Below, piece by piece: positions 23,699 through 31,845 of a DNA stretch of 64,000 bases; within the stretch, counting starts at the first letter, position 1; every line of letters starts with the position of its first letter. This DNA is from Ruoffia tabacinasalis (GTDB lineage Bacteria > Bacillota > Bacilli > Lactobacillales > Aerococcaceae): positions 69,156-133,155 of the forward strand of contig NZ_JBHSHQ010000027.1 of NCBI RefSeq assembly GCF_042652985.1, given 5' to 3'. The position numbers and the translations under genes are program-made. Below the pieces are notes generated by a model. It did no database searches. It worked only from the letters and a program-made list of their open reading frames with translations, and had not been told where the DNA came from.

Positions 23699-26600
23699 TT
23701 ACACCTCCTGCGTAACTTGATTTAAGACATCAGCCGTATCTTTAGTGAAATGAATCAAGGCAGATAACCACTGATCATTATCTTTATTATACACATTTAA
23801 GCTGACTTCTAATTTATTTTTATTGATTTGTACTTTAGCTTGCAGTGGGACATTTTGTAAGGCTTGGAAAATATTTGCTCCTTGAAGATGCTGTGTGGCT
23901 TCTTCATTAAACGTCGCAATGACTTCTTGACGCTTACGTGTAAATGATACAATCCCTGCTTCAATACTGTAGTGTTTAATTAAAGCGATATCTAATAAGT
24001 CAGATACTTCATCAGGGAATTCACCAAATCGGTCAATCAACTCATCTTGCAAGCTACGATAGTCTTCTTCAGAACTGATGTTTTGAATGGATTTGTAGAC
24101 ACCAATTTTTTGGATATCGTCATCGATATACTCACCCGGAATATAGGCATCAATATTGACTTGCCATTCAAATGAAGTCGATTCACCAAAGGTTTTCGCG
24201 CTATTGCCTTGGCGAGCATCCACTGCTTCTTTAAGCATTTGTGTATACAGGTCGTATCCGACAGAATCGATGAAACCGGATTGTTGCTTACCAAGTAAGT
24301 CTCCTGCCCCTCGAATCGATAAATCTCGCATAGCAATCTTAAAGCCTGAGCCTAATTCAGTAAATTCACGAATCGCGTTTAAACGCTTCTCACTAATCTC
24401 ATTGAGTTGTTTAAATGGCTCATACATTAAATATGCGTAGGCTAAACGGTGTGTACGACCGACACGTCCTCTAAGCTGATACAAGGTTGATAAGCCCATA
24501 TGGTCCGCATTTTCTACAAAAAGTGTGTTTGCGTTAGGTATATCTACACCTGTTTCGATAATGGTAGTTGTCACTAGAACATCATACTCGCCTCCAATAA
24601 AGTCGACTAAGACACGTTCTAATTCTACTTCCGATAGTTGCCCATGGGCAACGGCTACTCTTGCTTCTGGTACGAGATTCGAAATTTCTTCAGCTTTTTG
24701 ATGGATGGTTGCGACACGGTTATGCAAGTAAAAGACTTGTCCTCCGCGGGCTAGCTCACGTTCAATACCTGTTTTAACGACGCCTGCATTCAATTCCATC
24801 ACATATGTTTGAACTGGGAATCGGTTTTGTGGTGGTGTTTCAATTAGTGATAAATCTCGCACACCAATCATCGACATATGTAATGTTCTTGGAATCGGTG
24901 TCGCTGTTAATGTTAATACGTCCACATCGGCTTTCAATTGTTTTAGTCTCTCTTTATGTTTCACACCAAATCGTTGTTCTTCATCGACAATTAATAGCCC
25001 TAAATCGTTAAATTCAATATCTTTTGAAAGTAGACGGTGAGTTCCGACGATAATGGATAACTCGCCTGATTTAATCTTTTTAATATTCTTAGTCTGCTCT
25101 GCTCGCGAGACAAATCGGCTTAACATACCTATCTCAAACGGCCAATCACTAAACCGCTCTTGAATCGAGTTGAAATGTTGTTGAGCTAGAATTGTTGTTG
25201 GTACTAAGAAGGCAACTTGTTTCCCGTCCATGACAGCTTTAAAAATTGCTCGAATCGCTACTTCGGTCTTACCGTAACCAACGTCTCCTACAAGTAAACG
25301 ATCCATCGGTTTATCTTTTTCCATATCTTTTTTAATTTCTTTTGTACTTCTTAATTGGTCCGCCGTTTCAACATAAGGAAAGGCGTTCTCGAATTCTTTT
25401 TGCTCTGGGGTATCCGGAGTAAATGGATAGCCTTTTCGTTTTTCACGTTCTGCATATAAGGCGATGAGTTCGTCAGCAATGTCTTCAACTTTCGCTTGAA
25501 CTTTTCTAACGGTTTTCTTCCATTCACTTCCGCCTAGTTTGTTTAATCTCGGTTGTTTCGACTCTGAAGCGACGTATTTTTGTAGTTGATTAATATTTTC
25601 AACTGGGAGTAAGACGCGCGCATTATCTTCATATTCAATCGCAACTAAATCTTTATGAACGCCACTTATTTCCATCGTTTCAATCCCGACGTAACGTCCA
25701 ATACCATGACTTAAGTGGACAACGTAATCACCAACATCTAACTCGTTATAACTCTTAATTCGCTCTGAGTTTGATAAACCTTGTGGCGTTGCTTTTTTAC
25801 GTCTTAATTGATTGAATAATTCAAGTTCTGTCACGACAACCCAGTTTTCATTCGGTAATTCAAACCCTTTGGCTAAAGAAGTCGTCACGATATTGATGGC
25901 ACCCGTTTGAGGCTCGTCTCCCTCTTGGATAACCGTTGGATGAATATTATATTCTTCGAATAAATTCAGCGCTTTAACCGCATCTTTATTCGTTGACACG
26001 GTCACTTGAATTAATTTCTCTTGCTTCAACCATTGTTCCATCTCTGCTTTAATTAAAGGCATTTGATGGAAGAACTGATTCATGCTTCGATATTGAAAAG
26101 CAAAGACATCTGAAAAGCGAATATTTGCTAAACCACCTTGCATTAGTGAGAAATATTGGACCGCTACTTGGCTATTCGCTTGGCGAATTTCTTCATAGGC
26201 TTCTAATTGAATAGAGACCCCTGGCAAAAGCTGTCCTTTACTGATTTCTTGTTCGATCCAAAACTGATCTTGTTCAATGGCTTGAAATTCATTCTGTTGA
26301 ATTCGTCCCATCTCCATGACGATTAAGCGTGCATCATCTTGTAAGTAATCAATGAGCGACGTGCCCTCTTTATCCCAGAAACCTAAGTAGGCATTGGCAT
26401 ACTTTAAAGGCTCACCTTGTTCCAATAATGTAAATTGCTCCGTTTGAACAGATTTCAATTGCATTTTTAATTCTTCGTCTTCTATTTTCTTCAGATGTTT
26501 ATCTAAATGTTTCTTTAATTTGTCTAAGATGTCTCTTTGATCATGGGGTGTAAAGATGACATCTTGTGCAGGGTAAAATTCAGTCTGTTCAATATTCTCC

Positions 26601-27235
26601 ATCGATTCTTGCGTTTCTGCATTGAAAAGTCGAATTGAATCTAATTCTGTATCAAAGAAGTCTAATCGAACTGGCTGCTCTGCGTTTAAAGGGTAGAAAT
26701 CAACGATACTCCCGCGAACACTATATTCACCCGGTGATTGGACCATCCCTTCACGGCGGTAACCATATTGATTGAATAACTTTTCTAAATTCTCTCTTTC
26801 AATATCCATCCCGATTTCCATGGTAAATAAAGCATCTTTCCAACGGTCAACTGGTGTGAGCCTCATGCGTAAGGCACCTGAAGATGCAACGATAATACAT
26901 GGTTCTCCGCTAGCTAATGCGTTTAATGCTTTAACACGCTCAGCAGTATTATCCAACGATGAAATTGAATACATCACGGCTAATGACTCTTCATTAGGGA
27001 ATAACAATACTGGTACATCTGGCAATAAACTCACTAAATCTTCAAATAATTCATTTTGTTGTTTATGTCTCGGTTCAATCACTAAATATTGTTGTGGTTG
27101 ATTCAAATATTGTTGAGCAATAAATATAGAACGCGCACTATCGTCCAAGCCAGTAATGAGTTTGGCATCCGAATCTTTTGAATCGTTAATTTGATTAATC
27201 ATTGGACTAAAGGGTTGTGTATACATTGTTGTCAT
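23699..27235 (-). CDS. mfd: transcription-repair coupling factor
   Basis: Releases stalled RNA polymerase from DNA lesions and recruits UvrA. Over 1178 aa: a UvrB-like N-terminal module (to about 350), the RNA-polymerase-binding CarD-like domain (VGDYVVHLSHGIGRYVGIE, near 495), the translocase core with Walker A LLVGDVGYGKTEVAIRA, DEEQ box LLIVDEEQRFGVKHKE and LTLTATPIPRTL, then TRG motif QLRGRVGRTHRLAYAYL and a C-terminal TRCF domain. Full length; AAAGGAGC precedes the ATG. uvrA is also in this window, at the far right. Confidence 0.98.
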   Translation of the reverse strand: MTTMYTQPFSPMINQINDSKDSDAKLITGLDDSARSIFIAQQYLNQPQQYLVIEPRHKQQNELFEDLVSLLPDVPVLLFPNEESLAVMYSISSLDNTAERVKALNALASGEPCIIVASSGALRMRLTPVDRWKDALFTMEIGMDIERENLEKLFNQYGYRREGMVQSPGEYSVRGSIVDFYPLNAEQPVRLDFFDTELDSIRLFNAETQESMENIEQTEFYPAQDVIFTPHDQRDILDKLKKHLDKHLKKIEDEELKMQLKSVQTEQFTLLEQGEPLKYANAYLGFWDKEGTSLIDYLQDDARLIVMEMGRIQQNEFQAIEQDQFWIEQEISKGQLLPGVSIQLEAYEEIRQANSQVAVQYFSLMQGGLANIRFSDVFAFQYRSMNQFFHQMPLIKAEMEQWLKQEKLIQVTVSTNKDAVKALNLFEEYNIHPTVIQEGDEPQTGAINIVTTSLAKGFELPNENWVVVTELELFNQLRRKKATPQGLSNSERIKSYNELDVGDYVVHLSHGIGRYVGIETMEISGVHKDLVAIEYEDNARVLLPVENINQLQKYVASESKQPRLNKLGGSEWKKTVRKVQAKVEDIADELIALYAEREKRKGYPFTPDTPEQKEFENAFPYVETADQLRSTKEIKKDMEKDKPMDRLLVGDVGYGKTEVAIRAIFKAVMDGKQVAFLVPTTILAQQHFNSIQERFSDWPFEIGMLSRFVSRAEQTKNIKKIKSGELSIIVGTHRLLSKDIEFNDLGLLIVDEEQRFGVKHKERLKQLKADVDVLTLTATPIPRTLHMSMIGVRDLSLIETPPQNRFPVQTYVMELNAGVVKTGIERELARGGQVFYLHNRVATIHQKAEEISNLVPEARVAVAHGQLSEVELERVLVDFIGGEYDVLVTTTIIETGVDIPNANTLFVENADHMGLSTLYQLRGRVGRTHRLAYAYLMYEPFKQLNEISEKRLNAIREFTELGSGFKIAMRDLSIRGAGDLLGKQQSGFIDSVGYDLYTQMLKEAVDARQGNSAKTFGESTSFEWQVNIDAYIPGEYIDDDIQKIGVYKSIQNISSEEDYRSLQDELIDRFGEFPDEVSDLLDIALIKHYSIEAGIVSFTRKRQEVIATFNEEATQHLQGANIFQALQNVPLQAKVQINKNKLEVSLNVYNKDNDQWLSALIHFTKDTADVLNQVTQEV

Positions 27236-27273
27236 TCTTTATATCTGCTCCTTTCTATTAAAAGAATAAATAC

Positions 27274-27309
27274 GGATTTAGGGGCTCAGTAACTGACCCC
27301 CTTTAATCC
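27274..27309 (-). other. strong hairpin between pth and mfd
   Basis: GGATT/AATCC, GGGG/CCCC and TCAG/CTGA stack into a near-perfect hairpin. No T tract follows on the minus strand, so it is more likely a messenger stability or processing element than an intrinsic terminator. Confidence 0.5.
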
Positions 27310-27341
27310 ATATATCTATAGTAATCTTATTCTACCATATC

Positions 27342-27905
27342 TTACTTATTATATTCACTCATAACGTGTTGGAAATCCTTGCCATCAAGCCAAGCTTCAA
27401 TGGCATCGACAGTTTGGTCAACTGCTTCATCAACTAAAATCCGATCTTCGGCTGTAAATCGTGCCAATACATGGTCAACGACTTTCCAACCACCTTGAGG
27501 ACGACCGATACCAATCTTAGCACGCTTAAATTCGTTTGTGCCTAACATATCGATGATACTTTTAATTCCATTTTGCCCACCTGAACTGCCTTTTTTACGG
27601 AAACGAACACGGCCAGGATCCAAGTCTAAATCATCATGAATAACTAATATATCATCAATATCAACACCATAATAACTCATTATTGGTAGTAATGCTTCTC
27701 CAGAAAGATTCATATATGTGAAAGGTTTCATTAGCAAAACTCTTTCCCCATTTCGATGCCAAATTGTATAGTCTGATCTGAATTTCTGTTCGGTCATTTC
27801 TAAATGATGACGTCTCAAAATCTCGTCAATGGCATCAAAGCCAATATTGTGACGGCTGCCGTTATATTTGCTACCAGGATTGCCTAAACCTATTACTAAC
27901 TTCAC
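27342..27905 (-). CDS. pth: peptidyl-tRNA hydrolase
   Basis: Recycles peptidyl-tRNA dropped from ribosomes. The 187-aa protein starts (GTG) KLVIGLGNPGSKYNGSRHNIGFDAID, with the catalytic His in the RHNIGF segment; it has KPFTYMNLSGEA and IHDDLDLDPGRVRFRKKGSSGG. GTG 27905 is chosen because AGGTGA lies 5-6 nt before it and the start then matches the family; a longer frame from 27914 begins inside that Shine-Dalgarno. It heads pth-mfd-rqcP-divIC-yabR. Confidence 0.97.
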   Translation of the reverse strand: MKLVIGLGNPGSKYNGSRHNIGFDAIDEILRRHHLEMTEQKFRSDYTIWHRNGERVLLMKPFTYMNLSGEALLPIMSYYGVDIDDILVIHDDLDLDPGRVRFRKKGSSGGQNGIKSIIDMLGTNEFKRAKIGIGRPQGGWKVVDHVLARFTAEDRILVDEAVDQTVDAIEAWLDGKDFQHVMSEYNK

Positions 27906-27993
27906 TTTTATCACCTATCATTTCTTAATAAAATCTCTTCGGTAGTATATCACAAACCTACTTATAAATCCTGAGTTTGAATTATTTTCAATT

Positions 27994-28007
27994 TGGAAAC
28001 GTTTAAA
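27994..28007. promoter_or_regulatory. cre-like site upstream of ldh
   Basis: TGGAAACGTTTAAA resembles the CcpA site (TGWAANCGNTNWCA) with two deviations. Lying just upstream of the -35 box it is placed for CcpA activation of ldh, which is known in lactic acid bacteria. The match is imperfect. Confidence 0.4.
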
Positions 28008-28019
28008 TTATAATTGATA

Positions 28020-28049
28020 TTGAGTAATAGGATTTAATTGTGATATACT
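28020..28049 (+). promoter_or_regulatory. extended -10 promoter of ldh
   Basis: TTGAGT (28020-28025) and TATACT (28044-28049) are 18 bp apart, with TG one base before the -10 box. The ldh ATG lies 28 bp further on after GAAAGGGG. Confidence 0.7.
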
Positions 28050-28077
28050 GAGCATATAATGAAAGGGGATTTTTATT

Positions 28078-29034
28078 ATGACAGAAACATTAGACAAAAT
28101 TATTTTAATTGGCGACGGCGCGGTCGGTTCAAGTTTTGCATTCTCATTAACGCTTCAAGGGGTTGGACGAGAATTAGGTATTATTGATATCGATACTGAT
28201 AAAACAGTTGGAGATGCGATGGACTTATCAAGTGCATTGGCTTATCATTCAACTAAAAAAATCTATTCAGCTCAATACTCTGATTGTCATGACGCTGATA
28301 TTGTTGTCATCACTGCTGGAGCTGCTCAAAAGCCGGGTGAAACTCGCTTAGATTTAGTTAACAAGAATTTAAAAATCTTTAAATCAATCGTTGGTGAAGT
28401 GGTTGCCTCAGGTTTTGATGGAATCTTTTTAGTAGCGACAAACCCAGTGGATATTCTAACTTATGCAACATGGAAATTTAGTGGTTTCCCTAAAGAACGC
28501 GTGATTGGTTCAGGAACATCTTTAGATACTGCACGTTTCCGTCAAGAAATTGCTTCATTAGTTGATGTTGATGCACGTAATGTTCACGGATATATTCTTG
28601 GTGAACATGGTGATACAGAATTCCCTGTTTGGTCTCATGCTAATATTGGTGGCTTACAAATTTACGAATGGATTAAAGACCATCCTGGAACAGATGAGGA
28701 AGCTTTAGCGAATGTATTCTTTAAAGTTCGTGATGCTGCTTATGAAATCATAAAACGCAAAGGAGCAACTTATTATGGAATTGCTGCTTCATTAACTGCC
28801 ATCTGTCGTGCTATCTTAGATAATACACACTCTATCTACCCTGTTTCTGCTTATTTAGATGGAGAATATGGTCAAGAGGATATTTATATCGGAGTGCCAG
28901 CGGTTATTGGCCGAAAAGGTATTATCTCAACTGTTCAAATTCCTTTAAATGAATTAGAACAAGATCGTATGGATCATTCTGCAAATACTTTACGTGATAT
29001 CATTAATGAAAGCTTTGCTAACTTAGAAGAATAA
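28078..29034 (+). CDS. ldh: L-lactate dehydrogenase
   Basis: Reduces pyruvate to L-lactate and regenerates NAD, the end step of homolactic fermentation. 318 aa: Rossmann loop LIGDGAVGSSFAFSL, VVITAGAAQKPGETRLDLV, VATNPVDILTYATWKFSGFP, VIGSGTSLDTARFRQ with the substrate Arg, and the catalytic His in GEHGDTEFPVWSHANIGG. It stands alone on the plus strand between pth and veg, with its own promoter and a strong terminator. This gene is a main reason to call the organism a lactic acid bacterium. Confidence 0.98.
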   Translation: MTETLDKIILIGDGAVGSSFAFSLTLQGVGRELGIIDIDTDKTVGDAMDLSSALAYHSTKKIYSAQYSDCHDADIVVITAGAAQKPGETRLDLVNKNLKIFKSIVGEVVASGFDGIFLVATNPVDILTYATWKFSGFPKERVIGSGTSLDTARFRQEIASLVDVDARNVHGYILGEHGDTEFPVWSHANIGGLQIYEWIKDHPGTDEEALANVFFKVRDAAYEIIKRKGATYYGIAASLTAICRAILDNTHSIYPVSAYLDGEYGQEDIYIGVPAVIGRKGIISTVQIPLNELEQDRMDHSANTLRDIINESFANLEE

Positions 29035-29052
29035 AAATTCACAAAATTAGAA

Positions 29053-29098
29053 CCAGACCGCTGAAGATAAGGATAAGACTCCTTCAGCGGTCTGGTAA
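29053..29098 (+). terminator. terminator after ldh
   Basis: CCAGACCGCTGAAG (29053-29066) and CTTCAGCGGTCTGG (29082-29095) pair perfectly and lead into a T-rich stretch, 18 bp after the ldh stop. Confidence 0.85.
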
Positions 29099-29119
29099 TT
29101 TATTTGTTAATATAACTAA

Positions 29120-29164
29120 AAATACCTTAGCTATTCGCACTCAGAACGAATAGCTAAGGTATTT
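29120..29164. terminator. 18-bp perfect hairpin between ldh and veg
   Basis: AAATACCTTAGCTATTCG (29120-29137) and its exact complement (29147-29164) enclose a 9-nt loop. It probably terminates veg on the minus strand and backs up the ldh terminator on the plus strand, although the T tract on either side is short. Confidence 0.75.
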
Positions 29165-29184
29165 ATCAGTATTTATATATAAGG

Positions 29185-29418
29185 CTACTTGAATTCTAAT
29201 TCAATTGTATTCGTTAATACATCACGGTAGCTATAACTAATGCGATCAAAATCATTTTCGTCTTGATTTAAATCTACAATGAAGACTGAACGATATGTTT
29301 CTTTAAGGACACCTTTACGTTCTTTTTTCTTTTTGCGCCCCATCTGAACAGTCACACTAATCTCTTCACCAACACGATCTTCCAAATAAGTCTTTATCTC
29401 TGATAATTCATTTGGCAT
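29185..29418 (-). CDS. veg: Veg family protein
   Basis: 77 residues: SEIKTYLEDRVGEEISVTVQMGRKKKKERKG, then a beta-rich second half (YRSVFIVDLNQ, FDRISYSYRDVLT). Veg is a small conserved Firmicute protein usually just upstream or downstream of rsmA and linked in Bacillus to biofilm-gene control; its biochemistry is unclear. ATG 29418 has GAGGTG 7 nt before it; a TTG two codons earlier lies too close to that site. rsmA is 90 bp upstream on the same strand. Confidence 0.93.
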   Translation of the reverse strand: MPNELSEIKTYLEDRVGEEISVTVQMGRKKKKERKGVLKETYRSVFIVDLNQDENDFDRISYSYRDVLTNTIELEFK

Positions 29419-29508
29419 TCCCAATCACCTCACCGTATTATTATAACACATAGTGATTAAAAAATCAATGATACCACAACTCTCGAAAGGTGACAAGTAA
29501 ATTTCAAA

Positions 29509-30390
29509 TTAAATTTCGCTTAATTTATTAAATAATTCTTCAAATTCATAAACTGTCAGTGTTTCTGCACGGCGTTTGGGATCGATTTCAGCTTGTTCAA
29601 AGCCTTCAGCTAATTTAGTTTGGTCTGCTTCACCATTTTGATAATAATTTCTGACATTATTCCAAATTGTTTTCCGACGTTGAGTAAAGGCCATTTGAAT
29701 GAATTTCTCAAACTCTCTTGGCTCATCCACTTCGACTAAAGGTTTCTCGCGGCGTCTTAACATTAGTACGGCCGAATCAACATTTGGTTTCGGAATAAAG
29801 ACACTTTTTGGAACAATAAAGGAAATACTTGCTTCCATTTTATTCTGGATGGCTATCGTCAATGAATTGTATGCTTTCGTTCCCACTTCTGCAGTCATTC
29901 GCTCTGCTACTTCTTTTTGCATCATCATTGCTAAGCGATTGAAAGGCAAATCTGTGTCTAATAAGTGCATAATAATCGGTGTTGTAATGTAATAAGGTAA
30001 GTTCGCAACAACAACTAAATCTTCAGCTTCTTTTAAATGAGCAAATTCCGGATTATTAAAATTCACTTTCAAAATATCTTCATGAACTACGTTCACATTG
30101 TCATATTCAGATAGGGTGTTGGCTAATACTTTTACAAAACGGGGATCAATTTCAAAGGCCAGTACTTCTTTGGCTGATAAGGCTAAAAATTCTGTCAGCG
30201 CACCAATTCCTGGTCCAATCTCGATGACCGTTGTGTTTTTAGTAATATCCGCTGTTTGAATCATCTTGTCTAGGATTGATGGTTCAACTAAAAAGTTTTG
30301 TCCTAGACTCTTTTTCATCTTGATATCGTACTGTTTCATTATTTCAGCTGTTCTTGTGGGTGTTGCAATTAATCGTTTAGATGTTTCCAT
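29509..30390 (-). CDS. rsmA: 16S rRNA (adenine-1518/1519-N6) dimethyltransferase
   Basis: KsgA methyltransferase that dimethylates two adenines near the 3' end of 16S rRNA, a late 30S assembly checkpoint. 293 aa: KKSLGQNFLVEPSILDKM, the SAM motif VIEIGPGIGALTEFLA, the catalytic VVANLPYYITTPIIMHL and a C-terminal helical domain. ATG 30390 follows AGGTGA at 6 nt; the GTG at 30399 is part of that site. It overlaps the end of rnmV by 14 bp. The tatD-rnmV-rsmA-veg order is conserved in Firmicutes. Confidence 0.97.
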   Translation of the reverse strand: METSKRLIATPTRTAEIMKQYDIKMKKSLGQNFLVEPSILDKMIQTADITKNTTVIEIGPGIGALTEFLALSAKEVLAFEIDPRFVKVLANTLSEYDNVNVVHEDILKVNFNNPEFAHLKEAEDLVVVANLPYYITTPIIMHLLDTDLPFNRLAMMMQKEVAERMTAEVGTKAYNSLTIAIQNKMEASISFIVPKSVFIPKPNVDSAVLMLRRREKPLVEVDEPREFEKFIQMAFTQRRKTIWNNVRNYYQNGEADQTKLAEGFEQAEIDPKRRAETLTVYEFEELFNKLSEI

Positions 30391-30964
30391 TTTGTTCACC
30401 TGCTTTCAATTGTTTTGTCAATTCTTCTAAATTAATTTGATACATCGCTAACTTTTTCTGTAGTTGTTTGCCATTAATATGTCCAAGATGATAATGATTA
30501 GATATGTAATCTCGGCGTGTTTTTGCTTCTGGGTGGCCAATAAGTTTGAGTCGCATTAATTCAGCTTTATGTATAAACGTCGGTTCCTCCGTATTCGGTG
30601 TCATGACTTTCTCAAGAGCATTTATAATGCTTTCTTTGGTCGCATGTTCAACACCTAGACTCTTTCCTCGCTTACCAGCATTCGCCTCTTCTGGCTTAAT
30701 ATAGGCGTGTTTAACGCTAGGAATAGCTTGTTCAATAATTCGGCGGATGCGCTCCCCTTGAAAGTCAGGATCAGTAAAGACAATGACTCCCAACTTTTCA
30801 TGAGCAGCTTTGATTTGATCGAGTGTTGCTTGATCAATGGCAGATCCATTCGTTTCAATTGTTTGGACAGTTTTACCGAACGCCTCGATTAATCTTTTCG
30901 TATCATCTCGCCCTTCAACAACAATGACTTCACGGGGCGGATTAGCATGCTTATTATTTTTCAT
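30377..30964 (-). CDS. rnmV: ribonuclease M5
   Basis: Toprim nuclease that trims both ends of 5S rRNA precursor. 195 aa with VIVVEGRDDTKRL (catalytic Glu), VIVFTDPDFQGERIRR (the DxD of Toprim) and a C-terminal DUF4093-like part. I start at MKNNKHANPPRE, ATG 30964, which gives the family length (about 190); this overlaps the tatD end by 11 bp, so translation is coupled. The Shine-Dalgarno is weak (AGACGAAG). Confidence 0.93.
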   Translation of the reverse strand: MKNNKHANPPREVIVVEGRDDTKRLIEAFGKTVQTIETNGSAIDQATLDQIKAAHEKLGVIVFTDPDFQGERIRRIIEQAIPSVKHAYIKPEEANAGKRGKSLGVEHATKESIINALEKVMTPNTEEPTFIHKAELMRLKLIGHPEAKTRRDYISNHYHLGHINGKQLQKKLAMYQINLEELTKQLKAGEQNGNI

Positions 30965-31748
30965 GTTGCTTCGTCTCTGGATACCACTTAAATAATTCAA
31001 AGGCATTATTCGTTGTTAAGGTCGCAATTTCATCAAGTGGCATGTCTTTCACTTGCCCAAGAACTTCCGCCACATAGCGAACATAGGCTGGCTCGTTACG
31101 TTTACCTCGTTTCGGTACAGGAGCTAAGTAAGGTGCATCTGTCTCAACTAAAAGTCGGTCATTTGGGACAACTTTAGCCGCTTCACGTACGTCTTCTGTC
31201 TTTTTGAAAGTTAAAACACCACTAAAGCTGATATGCATTCCTAAATCTAGGAATTTATATACTTCTTCCTTAGTTTCACCATATGAATGCATGATACCGC
31301 CGGCTTTAGGAATACCTTCTTCTTTTAAAATTTTATAAACATCGTCCGTCGCATCGCGGTTATGAATGGTAATTGGCAAATTATGTTCCTTTGCCATCGC
31401 AATTAATCGTCTAAATACTCGGTGCTGATCTTCTTTAGTAGAATCTGGCCAATAGTAATCAAGCCCAATTTCACCTAACATTTGTACTTTCGGTGCTGCG
31501 AGTTTTTCTTCGAGTTGCTTCTCGATGGCTTGATTATAACGTGACGCTTCTGTTGGATGCCAACCGATGACGCTAATAATGTGTTCATTCTCTTGGCTGA
31601 GTAATAAACTCTTTTCAATGGTCTTCTCATCAAAGCCCACCACCGCCATATATTCTACGTCATTGTCTTTAGCTTGTTGGATGATTTCTGACTCGATGCC
31701 TTCAAATTGATCGGCGTTCAGATGCGTATGGGTATCAAATAACTTCAA
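30954..31748 (-). CDS. tatD: TatD-family deoxyribonuclease
   Basis: Metal-dependent hydrolase on a TIM barrel, 264 aa. FDTHTHLNADQF, GEIGLDYYWPDSTKEDQ, ITIHNRDATDD, MHSYGETKEE and LLVETDAPYLAPVPKRGKRNEP give all the metal ligands. TatD enzymes act as 3'-5' exonucleases or on D-aminoacyl-tRNA. It starts the tatD-rnmV-rsmA-veg run and follows metG, as in Bacillus. Confidence 0.95.
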   Translation of the reverse strand: MKLFDTHTHLNADQFEGIESEIIQQAKDNDVEYMAVVGFDEKTIEKSLLLSQENEHIISVIGWHPTEASRYNQAIEKQLEEKLAAPKVQMLGEIGLDYYWPDSTKEDQHRVFRRLIAMAKEHNLPITIHNRDATDDVYKILKEEGIPKAGGIMHSYGETKEEVYKFLDLGMHISFSGVLTFKKTEDVREAAKVVPNDRLLVETDAPYLAPVPKRGKRNEPAYVRYVAEVLGQVKDMPLDEIATLTTNNAFELFKWYPETKQHEK

Positions 31749-31795
31749 AATATCTTACCTTCCTTGTTAAAGTCTCTTATACAGAATAACTGAAT

Positions 31796-31834
31796 AAAAC
31801 CTTAATCTCAATCAATAAATGAGACTAAGGTTTT
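31796..31834. terminator. bidirectional-type terminator after metG
   Basis: AAAACCTTAATCTCA (31796-31810) and TGAGACTAAGGTTTT (31820-31834) pair over 15 positions with one mismatch or wobble; the arms end in A and T runs. It separates metG from tatD. Confidence 0.85.
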
Positions 31835-31845
31835 ATATATATAAA